Positions 9,442-17,545 of a stretch of DNA of 64,000 nucleotides are shown here, one piece after another. The position numbers and the translations under genes are program-made. Under the pieces are notes generated by a model that saw only the letters and a program-made list of their open reading frames with translations, did not search any database and was not told the origin of the DNA. Origin of the DNA: Nonomuraea sp. NBC_00507 (lineage in GTDB: Bacteria; Actinomycetota; Actinomycetes; Streptosporangiales; Streptosporangiaceae); assembly GCF_036013525.1 (NCBI RefSeq), contig NZ_CP107853.1, forward strand, positions 3,224,001 to 3,288,000, in the 5' to 3' direction. How positions within the stretch are numbered: position 1 is the stretch's first letter; every line of letters starts with the position of its first letter.

Positions 9442-10194
9442 CTACTTCCCGGCGTTCTGGGCGGCCCAGTCGCGGTAGCGGATCGTGCCGAGGGCGGCGC
9501 CGTCATTCGGCACGAGCGACCGCTCCAGCAGCTCTTGCCCGAAGTAGAGCGCGCGCGGGTCGGTGACCACTTCGCGCGGATCGCCCCAGGAGGCCAGCGT
9601 GTCGCGGAAGAACTCGTCCATCCGGAACTGCTCGGGTCCGCCGACCTCGATGCGGCCGTTCAACGGCGTGCCCACCGAGACCCGGCCGACCGCCTGCGCC
9701 ACGTCGTCGCCCGCCATGGGCTGGAACAGCACGGGCGCCATCCGCACCTTGTCGCCTTCGGTGGCCTCGTCGGCGATGCGCCGGACGAACTCGAAGAACT
9801 GGGTGGCGTGCACAAGGGAGAACGGGATCGACGAGTTCTCGATCAGCTTCTCCTGGGCGATCTTCGCGCGGAAGTAGGGGTTGCCGGGCGGGCGCTCCGT
9901 ACCCACCACCGACAGCGCGACGTGGTGACCGACACCGGCCGCGGCTTCGGCGGCGAGCAGGTTGCGGGTGGAGGTCTCGAAGAACTCCAGCACGGCCTTC
10001 TCCTCGAAGGACGGGGAGTTCGACACGTCGATCACCACCGACGCGCCTTTCAGCACATCGGCCAGTCCTTCACCGGTGAGGGTGTTCACGCCGGTGTCAG
10101 GCGCCGCCGCCACCGCCTCGTGACCGTGCTCGCCCAGCTTCGTCACCAGCTTCGAACCGATCAGCCCGGTCCCGCCGACTACCACAATCCTCAT
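9442..10194 (-). CDS. NmrA-like / atypical SDR NAD(P)-binding protein
   Basis: 250 aa from ATG 10194 (ribosome site GAGAGG 7 nt upstream; the frame extends two codons to a TTG). It begins MRIVVVGGTGLIGSKLV, the GGxGxxG dinucleotide motif of atypical SDRs, followed by VVIDVSNSPSFEE, the usual active-site-like segment of the NmrA/YwnB group, and ends with a helical region (FFRDTLASWGDPREVV). Such proteins are redox sensors or NAD(P)H-dependent reductases. It lacks the YxxxK motif of classical SDRs. It is divergent from the UBP zinc-finger gene, with about 215 bp between. Confidence 0.85.
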   Translation of the reverse strand: MRIVVVGGTGLIGSKLVTKLGEHGHEAVAAAPDTGVNTLTGEGLADVLKGASVVIDVSNSPSFEEKAVLEFFETSTRNLLAAEAAAGVGHHVALSVVGTERPPGNPYFRAKIAQEKLIENSSIPFSLVHATQFFEFVRRIADEATEGDKVRMAPVLFQPMAGDDVAQAVGRVSVGTPLNGRIEVGGPEQFRMDEFFRDTLASWGDPREVVTDPRALYFGQELLERSLVPNDGAALGTIRYRDWAAQNAGK

Positions 10195-10409
10195 GGCCAA
10201 CCCTCTCTGTCCACCGGGGCACGTGCTGCTACCCGGACGTAGCTAAGACAAGACAGCCCTCCAGACTCGTGACAGCTACCGCGAAATTCTTTTGAGACCA
10301 CCCAGGCAGCGGTCGGCAGGCACAGAACTCACGCCTTCGTGCGATGTGCGCGGCGATGCGGCAAGAGAGCGTTTCATCCGCAGGGCCGAACTTCGTGGAA
10401 AGGCGCAAC

Positions 10410-10760
10410 ATGATCATGGAGCTCCCAGGTTCGTGTCCCCATGTGCAGGGGACACGTCCGCCCGTTCCGGCCGGTCATGCCGACGGCTGTGAGGAGTGCC
10501 TGCAGACGGGGGGCCAATGGGTGGAACTGCGTGAATGCCTGACCTGCGGCCATGTCGGCTGTTGCGATACCTCGCCCGGCCGACACGCCGCCGCGCACTG
10601 GGCGACCACCGCCCATCCGGCAACCGCTTCCTTGGAGCCCGGCGACCTGTGGGGATGGTGTTATGCCGACCTGCGCTATCTCGGGTCCGTTCGGCAGGGC
10701 AGGGCACCGCGGCGGAGAAGAACCCGGATCGCAGGGGCTTCCGGCAGTTCCCGATCTTAG
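10410..10760 (+). CDS. UBP-type zinc finger protein
   Basis: 116 aa from ATG 10410, preceded by GTGGAAAGG. It carries the Zn-coordinating pattern of bacterial UBP/ZnF proteins: CPH, CEECLQTGGQWVELRECLTC, GHVGCC, then histidines in GRHAAAHWATTAHP. In eukaryotes this finger binds the C-terminus of ubiquitin; in actinobacteria it occurs as a small stand-alone protein of unknown role. The C-terminal 25 residues are very basic (RRRRTR) and may be low-conservation tail. It ends 21 bp before the convergent LAL gene. Confidence 0.85.
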   Translation: MIMELPGSCPHVQGTRPPVPAGHADGCEECLQTGGQWVELRECLTCGHVGCCDTSPGRHAAAHWATTAHPATASLEPGDLWGWCYADLRYLGSVRQGRAPRRRRTRIAGASGSSRS

Positions 10761-10781
10761 GCACAGCCGGCAGCGGTCCGA

Positions 10782-13595
10782 TCACTGCATGGCCGCGTCG
10801 TGTTCGAGGACGAGCCGGGTCAGCTCGACGCGTGAGCTGATCCCGAGCTTGGTGAAGGCATGCCACAGATGTGTGCTGACCGTGTGAGGGGACAGAAAGA
10901 GCTGGTCGGCGACCTGCTTGTTGGTCGCTCCGCCGGCGACCAGCCTGACGATCTGCAGCTCAGAGGCGGTGAGACTGCCCCAGCCCTCGGTCGGCCTGCT
11001 GGAAACGGCGCGTGATCGGCGCTCACCCATGCCTTTGAGACGATCGCGTACGCGGACCGCGTCGCGTTCGGCCTCTGACTGCTCGTACAACCGCAGTGCC
11101 GTGTCCAGATGGGGGATCGTGCCAGTGTCCTCCAGGGCTCCCGCCAGAGCCAGTGGCCGGGGGATGTCCTGATACAGCTCAACGGCGCGAGCCAGCAGGC
11201 CGGCGTCGCCGTCCACCAGGGCACGTGCGTGCAAGGCCGTGGCCGCGTAGATCGGGATGTCGGGGTTGTGGTGGTGACGCGTCTCGGCGAACTCAGTGAC
11301 CAGGGTGGCGCGGGCGCGGTCTCCGGCCCGCAACGCCATCCGGACGAGGACAGGCTCGTCGGCTGGGTCGGCAGGGTGGGACAGTGCCGAGGTGGGCCGA
11401 TAGTAGGAACGGCCGCCCTCGGCGGTCAGCTCCATGGCCCGGGCGTGGTCGCCGTCGGCGGCGGCGGCCTGGGCGGCCAGCCACGCTCCTGCTCGCCGGG
11501 TCTGCCCGGCTTCGACCCGCATGAGGGCGTCGGCGAATTCACGGCCGCGCGCCAGTTCCCGCGGGTCGCCGGTGTGCAGGGCGACGCGGCCGAGCACGTA
11601 TCGGACCGTTGCGTCGTCGAACGAACGGGGACCGAGTTCGTCGGACATGGCCATAACCGCTTCGGCCTCGGCTCGGGCGTCGGCCAGCCGGCCGGCGTCC
11701 AGATACACCCGGCAGCGCGCGATGCCCCACAGCCGCAGCAGGTTGGCCTGGCCGTGATGCTGGGCCTTACGTACGCCGTCATCCGCCTCGGCCAGCGCCT
11801 CCTCCACGCGCCCCAGCATGCTGAGCAAGCCGGCCTTCCAGACGCCGGGCATCCAGAGCACGTCGGTGTGGGGGACGTCGCGCAACGCGGCGCCCGCCTG
11901 GTCGGCGAGGTCGAGCGCACGGCGGACGTCGAGCCGATGGTTGGCGATGATCGAGCCCACACTCAGCAGAGTGGCACGCGAAGCCTGGTCGTCTGCCTGA
12001 TCAGCGGTGGCCAGCGCGGCCGGGAGCAGGGTTTCGGCCTCGACGATCTCCTCAGCGCCGACGAGGGCGAGGTTGAAGGCCAGCATGGCCATCAACTGAG
12101 CGCGGATGCGGAGCGGCAGGCCGGGCAGTGCGACTCCGGCGCGGCTCTGCCGTATGGCCTCGGTGAGGGAATACTGGTTGGCCGCGAGCGTCAGCCCCAG
12201 CCTGATGCCTGCCTCGACATCGACCGGCAGCGGCCGGCGCAGTGCGGTCTCGGCCAGTGCAAGGCCTTCGCCGGCGCGGCCCGTCTGGCTGAACAGAGGC
12301 AGGGCCTCGGCGATGAAGCCGGCTTGCCGCAGCGGGTCAAGGGCGGCAAGTTCGATCGCGCGGCGGCTCATCTCCACGGCGGCCGACGGCGCGGTGACCG
12401 CCAGGTCGCGGGCGGCCTGGCGAAGCAGTGCGATGGCCGTGTCGTCGCCGGGCTCGGCGGTCTCCGCGAGGTCGGCGGCGATCTGCGTGACCGGGATGCC
12501 GTGCGCCAGCCGCAGGTCCACGGCCTGGCGGCGGAGCGCCTTGCGGAGCGTCGCCGGCAAAGCCGCCTGGATGGCCTCGCGGATCAGGTCGTGGCTGAAC
12601 AGCAGCGTGCCGTCGCGCTCGGTCAGGAGGTCGGCCGACAGCAGTTCCTCCAGCGGCTCGAGCAGCGTGACAGCGGACTCTCCGGTGAGCTCGGCGAGCT
12701 GCTCGAGGGAGACGGTCCGGCCCAGAACCGACGCGATCTGCGCGGCCTTCTTGGCCAGCGGGGAGATCTGTTCCAGGCGGTGCTGGACGGAGACATGGAA
12801 ACGCAGGGGCAGACGCCGCTGAGTCAACCGCGCGACGCCGTCGGAGATGGTGACCACCCCCGCATCGAGCATGCCGTTGATGAGTTCGGTGAGCAGGAGC
12901 GGGCGTCCCTCTGCTCGCTGCGCCAGGTGGAGGATGCCGGGCTCCGGGGTGGCCGCCAGCAGGTCGCCGGTCATCGCCTCGACCGCCTTGTCCGATAAGG
13001 GGGCCAAGGTGAGCAGGTGACCGCCCGGCAGACTCAGTGCGGAGATCGTGGTGCGTACGTCCGGGGTGAGCGGGCCCGTTCGTGCGGCGAGAATCCAGGT
13101 GATGGGATGCAGGGACAGGCGCTGCGGCAGGGTTCGCAGTGCCAGGAGGGTGCCCTCGTCGCACCATTGGAGATCGTCGATGGCGATCACCAGCGGTGCG
13201 GTCAGGGCAGCGCGTTCCAGGTGCTCGTGGAGTTCCTGCAGCAACCAGTAGCGTTTTGCGGTCGCCTGCGTGGCCTGGACCTCGTCGGCCGGGAGAATCG
13301 GGTCGAGGTTAGAGTGCAGGGCCCCGAGCAGCGCGCCGAAGGGGATCATCTGCCCGTCCGGGTCACCTCCGCCGTACATCACGCGGAGTCCTGTCTCCTC
13401 GGCCATGTGGCGCGCCTCGGTGAGCATGCGGGTCTTGCCGATGCCGGGACTGCCCTGGATGAGCACCGTCGCGCCCCTGCCAGAGGACAGCGCGGCCAAG
13501 TGGGTCCGCAGAGTGGCGACCTCGGGCTGTCGTCCGCGCAGCCTGTAACGGCCGAACGCGGCGGCGGCGTCGACCTCCGTTTCCCGCGCGTTCAT
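10782..13595 (-). CDS. LAL-family LuxR transcriptional regulator, second paralogue
   Basis: 937 aa with the same architecture as the gene at 3157-6012: ATPase with Walker A GSPGIGKTRM (about residue 50) and Walker B LVIAIDDLQWCDEGT, helical TPR-like core, and C-terminal HTH (LTASELQIVRLVAGGATNKQ; LSPHTVSTHLWHAFTKL). The two proteins align end to end by eye, so they arose by duplication. Its ATG overlaps the TGA of a small upstream ORF (13592-13807) as ATGA, so translation of the two may be coupled; that ORF is a sigma-factor relic. The first LAL is also near a sigma gene, suggesting that a sigma-LAL block was duplicated. Confidence 0.92.
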   Translation of the reverse strand: MNARETEVDAAAAFGRYRLRGRQPEVATLRTHLAALSSGRGATVLIQGSPGIGKTRMLTEARHMAEETGLRVMYGGGDPDGQMIPFGALLGALHSNLDPILPADEVQATQATAKRYWLLQELHEHLERAALTAPLVIAIDDLQWCDEGTLLALRTLPQRLSLHPITWILAARTGPLTPDVRTTISALSLPGGHLLTLAPLSDKAVEAMTGDLLAATPEPGILHLAQRAEGRPLLLTELINGMLDAGVVTISDGVARLTQRRLPLRFHVSVQHRLEQISPLAKKAAQIASVLGRTVSLEQLAELTGESAVTLLEPLEELLSADLLTERDGTLLFSHDLIREAIQAALPATLRKALRRQAVDLRLAHGIPVTQIAADLAETAEPGDDTAIALLRQAARDLAVTAPSAAVEMSRRAIELAALDPLRQAGFIAEALPLFSQTGRAGEGLALAETALRRPLPVDVEAGIRLGLTLAANQYSLTEAIRQSRAGVALPGLPLRIRAQLMAMLAFNLALVGAEEIVEAETLLPAALATADQADDQASRATLLSVGSIIANHRLDVRRALDLADQAGAALRDVPHTDVLWMPGVWKAGLLSMLGRVEEALAEADDGVRKAQHHGQANLLRLWGIARCRVYLDAGRLADARAEAEAVMAMSDELGPRSFDDATVRYVLGRVALHTGDPRELARGREFADALMRVEAGQTRRAGAWLAAQAAAADGDHARAMELTAEGGRSYYRPTSALSHPADPADEPVLVRMALRAGDRARATLVTEFAETRHHHNPDIPIYAATALHARALVDGDAGLLARAVELYQDIPRPLALAGALEDTGTIPHLDTALRLYEQSEAERDAVRVRDRLKGMGERRSRAVSSRPTEGWGSLTASELQIVRLVAGGATNKQVADQLFLSPHTVSTHLWHAFTKLGISSRVELTRLVLEHDAAMQ

Positions 13596-13807
13596 GCCGC
13601 CCTCCGATCCTCGGCCTCAATCGCTTCTCCGAGGACGCGGTACGCGTTACCGCCAAGAGCTGGGGCCGTGGTGACGAGCACCGAAGCGGCCATGTCAAAC
13701 TCGCTGATCAATGGGTCAACGGCTGCGGAGACCGTCGGACTGGTCTGCGCCGCGTCGTCTCTGTGCGGCTCCAACACCTTCGTGGTCACTCGCGACTCCA
13801 TGCGCAC
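13592..13807 (-). pseudogene. N-terminal relic of an ECF sigma factor, overlapping the LAL start
   Basis: 71 codons. The stretch TSPTVSAAVDPLISEFDMAA matches TSPTVSAADDQLISELDAAA of the ECF ORF at 1049-1930, and the relic ends with NAYRVLGEAIEAED where the full gene has ARSVLGDVGEAEDVVQEAW. It stops after region 2 has barely begun, so no sigma activity is possible. DNA similarity to the copy near 1240-1310 is high. The ORF ends ATGA on the LAL start codon, so it may now serve only as a leader peptide. Confidence 0.65.
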
Positions 13808-13979
13808 ACGGCATCCCGGCTGATGCCACTGCGATCACAGTCGCTTTCTAGGCCTGTCCATCGCGCCCTGGGGAGACCCTAGTCCGTACCCTGGTCCCCG
13901 GTTGCGGCTGCCCACGATCTTGGGGGGTGGGGCCCAGCACGCAGGAGCCGAACCCGACGCGGGCGCTTGATCCAGCTGA

Positions 13980-14627
13980 TCAGCGCCCCCCACCGGGCTC
14001 TGGGTTCGCGAGAGGCAGGCGGTGTGGCGGAGGATGCGGAAGGCTTCGCCCCGTTGAGGTGGTGATGCCGTCGAGGATCAGCTCCAGGTAGCGGCGCCAC
14101 GCCTGCGGCTCGGTGGTCAGCAGCGGCGCCGCCGTGTGCTGGATGCCGGCCAGCAGGAGGGCGACATCGGTGCCGGTGAGGTCAGGGCGCACGACACCCT
14201 GCTGGCGGGCGCGATCGGTGAGCGCTTCCGCGGCCTCGCACAGGCGATCGATCGCGTCACGTACCTGTACGTTCTGCAGGGACGGGCGCCCGATGACCTC
14301 GCAGAACGCCCGATCTCTGACGAAGGTCTCCACGCCGGCGGTCATGAACTCACGCAGCGCCAGGCCGGGATCGTCGGCCGTGAGCAGCGCGGTTGCGGTG
14401 TCCACAAGCTCGTCGAGCATACCGAGCATGATCGCCGCCAGTAGATCCTCCTTGGAGGAGAAGTGGCGGAAGACCGTCCCCTTCCCCACCCCGGCACGTT
14501 GCGCGATCTCCCCGATGGACACCTCGGCTCCGCACTCGGCGAACGCTTCGGCCGCGGCGTCCAGCAGCAGCCGACGATTGCGCACCGCGTCACTGCGCGA
14601 CGGGACAGCGGACGTCGTTCCAGTCAT
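13980..14627 (-). CDS. TetR-family repressor
   Basis: 215 aa from ATG 14627 (GGGAGGGAGAGGC just upstream). The N-terminal HTH is typical: IGEIAQRAGVGKGTVFRHFS at about residues 37-56, followed by SKEDLLAAI. The C-terminal ligand domain includes the common actinobacterial segment LTGTDVALLLAGIQHTAAPLL. It diverges from an SDR gene at 14760; the 132 bp between hold two matching inverted repeats (separate entry), so it most likely represses itself and the reductase until an unknown small molecule binds. Confidence 0.9.
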   Translation of the reverse strand: MTGTTSAVPSRSDAVRNRRLLLDAAAEAFAECGAEVSIGEIAQRAGVGKGTVFRHFSSKEDLLAAIMLGMLDELVDTATALLTADDPGLALREFMTAGVETFVRDRAFCEVIGRPSLQNVQVRDAIDRLCEAAEALTDRARQQGVVRPDLTGTDVALLLAGIQHTAAPLLTTEPQAWRRYLELILDGITTSTGRSLPHPPPHRLPLANPEPGGGR

Positions 14628-14665
14628 GCCTCTCCCTCCCATCCATCCAGTGTACTTCCTAACAT

Positions 14666-14712
14666 GACCAGCCGGTCCGGTTTGGTGCTAAGCTAAAGGT
14701 GACCGGCTGGTC
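14666..14712. promoter_or_regulatory. Paired TetR operators between tetR and SDR genes
   Basis: GACCAGCCGGTC at 14666-14677 and its exact reverse complement GACCGGCTGGTC at 14701-14712, 23 bp apart. Each unit is itself nearly palindromic (GACC....GGTC), the usual TetR half-site style. One copy sits 39 bp upstream of the tetR start and the other 48 bp upstream of the SDR start, one per promoter. Confidence 0.65.
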
Positions 14713-14759
14713 CGCTTAGCGGGCTGCGGAGCCGGTGAGCTTCTTCGGAAAGGAAGAAC

Positions 14760-15497
14760 ATGAACACCACGTTGGCCGGAAAGGTCGCCCTCGTCACTGG
14801 AGCGTCGTCGGGCATCGGCGAGGCCACTGCGCTGGCCCTCTCAGCGGAAGGGGCCCTAGTCGCAGTCGGGGCCCGGCGTGCCGACCGGCTGGAGACCCTG
14901 GTGCACAAGGCGGTCGGCGAGATGCTGGCCCTCGAACTCGACGTGACCGACCAGGAATCGGTGCGGGCCGCGGTCGCGAAGACCGTCGAGCGCTTCGGCG
15001 CCCTGGACGTCCTGGTGAACAACGCCGGGGTGATGCTCGCCGGCTCGATCGCGGGAGCGGACACCACGGAATGGACGCGCATGGTCGAGACCAACCTGCT
15101 CGGGTCGATGTACACGGTCCACGCGGCATTGCCGCACCTGCTGGAGCGCAAGGGCGCCGTCGTGCAGGTCTCCTCGACCTCGGGCCGGATCGCGTCGGCC
15201 GCCAGTGGCGTCTACGCGGCGACGAAGTTCGGCATCACCGCCTTCTCCGAGGCGCTGCGACAGGAGGTCACCGCCCAGGGCGTGCGCGTCGTGGTCGTCG
15301 AGCCCGGCTTCGTCGCCACCGAACTGGCCGACCACATCACCGACCCCACGATGCGGGCCGCCGCGCAGCAGATGGCCACCTCTATGCGCACCCTGCAGCC
15401 CGAGGACATCGCCAATGCTGTCGTGTACGCGGTCACCCAGTCGCAGCACGTCGCGGTCAACGAGATCCTCATCCGCCCCACCGACCAGACCCGGTAG
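14760..15497 (+). CDS. Classical SDR oxidoreductase
   Basis: 245 aa, ATG preceded by GGAAAGGAAGAAC. All classical motifs are intact: TGASSGIG (residues 14-21), LVNNAGVM, catalytic Ser in VSSTSGRIAS, and YAATK with Tyr and Lys, then VVVEPGFVATEL. It should be a soluble NADP(H)-dependent ketone/alcohol reductase; the substrate is not evident. It is paired divergently with the TetR gene at 13980 and probably controlled by it through the operators at 14666-14712. It converges on the lacI gene. Confidence 0.92.
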   Translation: MNTTLAGKVALVTGASSGIGEATALALSAEGALVAVGARRADRLETLVHKAVGEMLALELDVTDQESVRAAVAKTVERFGALDVLVNNAGVMLAGSIAGADTTEWTRMVETNLLGSMYTVHAALPHLLERKGAVVQVSSTSGRIASAASGVYAATKFGITAFSEALRQEVTAQGVRVVVVEPGFVATELADHITDPTMRAAAQQMATSMRTLQPEDIANAVVYAVTQSQHVAVNEILIRPTDQTR

Positions 15498-15560
15498 GCG
15501 CTGTCGAGGAGAATGGATGGCCGGCTCGTTCGGCCTGCTCCTGCGGAGTTTGCGGCGCGG

Positions 15561-16589
15561 TTATGCGGGAGCGGCGGCTGTGGTGCCGCGGATGATGAGA
15601 TGCGGCGCGATGACGATCTCCTTCTCGGCCACCGGCTTGCCCTCCAGCCGTGCGATGGCTCGCTCCACCGCCAGGCGCGCCAGGCGCGGGATGTCCTGCC
15701 CGACGGTGGTGAGGCCGATGTGGGCCAGGCGGGCCAGGTGGCTGTTGTCGAAGCCCACGACCGAGATCTCGCCAGGAACGGCCAGGCCGGCGCGCAGGAA
15801 CGTGTCCAGGACGCCAGTGGCGCAGCGGTCGTTGAAGACCAGGATGGCGGTCGGCCGGGGATCGCCGCTGAGGAGGACGCGCGCGGCCGCCGCCCCATCG
15901 TCCTCGGTCAGCCCACCGGGCACGATCCGGATATAGCGGTTCAAACCGTGCCGGCTCATGGCGGTGCGATAGCCCCGGCGCCGGTCCGCGGCGCCCGGCG
16001 CCCGGCCGCCGTCGATGTGGGCGATGTCGCGATGGCCGGCCGCCACCAGGTGGTCGACGGCCTGGCGGGCGCCTTCGTCGTCGGCGGTCCGTACGACGTC
16101 CACCCCGGCCGTCGTCCCGCGCAGCCGGCGGGCCACGGAGACGACCGGCAACTGGGTCGCGAGCTCGGCCAGCTGGGCGGCCGGGGCCTGCGGGCCGAGC
16201 AGGATCAGGGCCTCGCACCGATCGGCGAGCAGGGTCTCGACGGCGTGCCGCTCGCTGCGGCCGGCCGTGACGGCGCTGAGGGCGACCTGGTAGCCGGCCG
16301 GCTCGGCCGCGGTGTAGATGCCCTCCACCAGATCGGTGTGGAAGGGATGCTGGAGCCCGAACTGCACCCCGAGTAGCCGTGAGCGGCTGCTGCGCAGCAG
16401 GCGCGCCCGAGCGTCCGGCCGGTAGCCGATCTCCTTCGCGGCCTGCTGCACCCGCTCACGTGTGTCGGCACTGGCGCCCTTGGCCCCTCGCATGACGATG
16501 GAGACCAGCGCCGTGGACACGCCCGCCCGTGCCGCGACGTCGGCCAGGGTCGGTCGTCTCCCCTCCGAGCCCGCGGGGGTTCGTGGCAC
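15561..16589 (-). CDS. LacI-family transcriptional regulator
   Basis: 342 aa, GTG start with GGAGGGCAGCAA upstream. N-terminal HTH (TLADVAARAGVSTALVSIVM) and hinge (IGYRPDARARLLRSSRSRLLG) are followed by a periplasmic-binding-protein-like sugar domain ending PHLIIRGTT. LacI proteins normally carry VSxxTVSRVL in the recognition helix; here it is VSTALVSIVMRG. It diverges from the isomerase/dehydrogenase operon at 16740, and two matching operator-like repeats lie between, so it very likely represses that operon in the absence of a sugar or inositol-type inducer. Confidence 0.92.
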   Translation of the reverse strand: MPRTPAGSEGRRPTLADVAARAGVSTALVSIVMRGAKGASADTRERVQQAAKEIGYRPDARARLLRSSRSRLLGVQFGLQHPFHTDLVEGIYTAAEPAGYQVALSAVTAGRSERHAVETLLADRCEALILLGPQAPAAQLAELATQLPVVSVARRLRGTTAGVDVVRTADDEGARQAVDHLVAAGHRDIAHIDGGRAPGAADRRRGYRTAMSRHGLNRYIRIVPGGLTEDDGAAAARVLLSGDPRPTAILVFNDRCATGVLDTFLRAGLAVPGEISVVGFDNSHLARLAHIGLTTVGQDIPRLARLAVERAIARLEGKPVAEKEIVIAPHLIIRGTTAAAPA

Positions 16590-16643
16590 TTGCTGCCCTC
16601 CTCGATGGAACCGTCCTGTGAAGACGCTGCTCCACCATACTGC

Positions 16644-16721
16644 AACGTTCTAGTCACTGGCACTGCGAACCCTTGACAAGGCCGTCCGCCTGCTGGCCTA
16701 CTGCTAAAAGACTAGAACGTT
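16644..16721. promoter_or_regulatory. Two LacI operators flanking the divergent promoter
   Basis: AACGTTCTAGT at 16644-16654 and its exact reverse complement ACTAGAACGTT at 16711-16721. Each has the CG-centred palindromic core AACGTT typical of LacI-family operators. TTGACA at 16673-16678 is a likely -35 box for the rightward operon; the -10 is uncertain. Spacing of the two sites (67 bp centre to centre) would permit looping. Confidence 0.6.
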
Positions 16722-16739
16722 ATAGACAGATGGGTGACG

Positions 16740-17522
16740 ATGTACACGTTGGCGGTCTGCGCCGAGATGGTCTTCACGGACGTGTCGATCCAGGAGCGGG
16801 CGCGGCGCATCCATGACGCCGGGTTCCAGGTCGAGATCTGGGACTGGAGCCGGCACGACCTGGCCGCGCTGGCGCGCACGGGGGCCGTCTTCTCCTCGAT
16901 GACCGGCTACCTGCGCGGCAGTCTTACCGATGAGGAGGGGGCGGCGGAGCTGTTGCGCACCGCCGAGGAGTCGGTCAAGGCCGCTGAGCAGTTGGGCTGC
17001 CCCCGGCTCAACCTGCACGGCACCGGCCTCGACGACAAAGGCCTGCCGGTGACGCCGGTGACCGGCGAGGCCACCGGACCGATGTGGATGGCCGCCCACC
17101 GCACGCTCACCCGCCTCGCCGAGCTGGGCGAACGGGCCGGTGTGATCTTCACCCTGGAAAACCTCAACACCGCCGTCGACCACCCCGGCGTGCCGTTCGC
17201 CACGGCCGCCGACACCCTGGCCCTGGTCGCCGCCGTGGACAGGCCAAGCCTGCGGATGAACCTCGACCTCTACCACGCGCAGATCGGCGAGGGAAACCTG
17301 ATCGAGCTGGTCCGCCGGGCCCATGCCGCGGGCCTGATCGGTGAGATCCAGGTGGCCGACGTACCCGGCCGCCACGAGCCGGGGACGGGGGAGATCAACT
17401 ACCCGGCCGTCGCCCGTGCTCTGGCCGACCTCGGCTATGACGGCACGGTCGCGATGGAGGCGTGGGCCTCCCGCGACAGCGCCCTGGCCCTGGAGCGTTT
17501 CCGCTCCGCTTTCACCCTCTGA
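16740..17522 (+). CDS. TIM-barrel sugar isomerase (hydroxypyruvate isomerase/AP-endonuclease-2 family)
   Basis: 260 aa from ATG 16740 (GTG 16734 in frame is an alternative). Family landmarks: early TIM-barrel strand with QVEIWDWSRHDL, metal-site glutamate in VIFTLENLNTAVDHPG, MNLDLYHAQI with the conserved Asp/His pair, GEIQVADVPGRHEPGTGEI, and a closing glutamate in VAMEAWAS. This matches hydroxypyruvate isomerase and related ketose epimerases (Xyl-isomerase-like TIM fold). Its position next to a Gfo/Idh/MocA dehydrogenase and a LacI repressor indicates catabolism of a sugar, sugar acid or inositol derivative. The next gene follows after 23 bp, so they form an operon. No transporter is present here. 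Confidence 0.88.
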   Translation: MYTLAVCAEMVFTDVSIQERARRIHDAGFQVEIWDWSRHDLAALARTGAVFSSMTGYLRGSLTDEEGAAELLRTAEESVKAAEQLGCPRLNLHGTGLDDKGLPVTPVTGEATGPMWMAAHRTLTRLAELGERAGVIFTLENLNTAVDHPGVPFATAADTLALVAAVDRPSLRMNLDLYHAQIGEGNLIELVRRAHAAGLIGEIQVADVPGRHEPGTGEINYPAVARALADLGYDGTVAMEAWASRDSALALERFRSAFTL

Positions 17523-17545
17523 AACCCGACATACGGAGACCGCGC

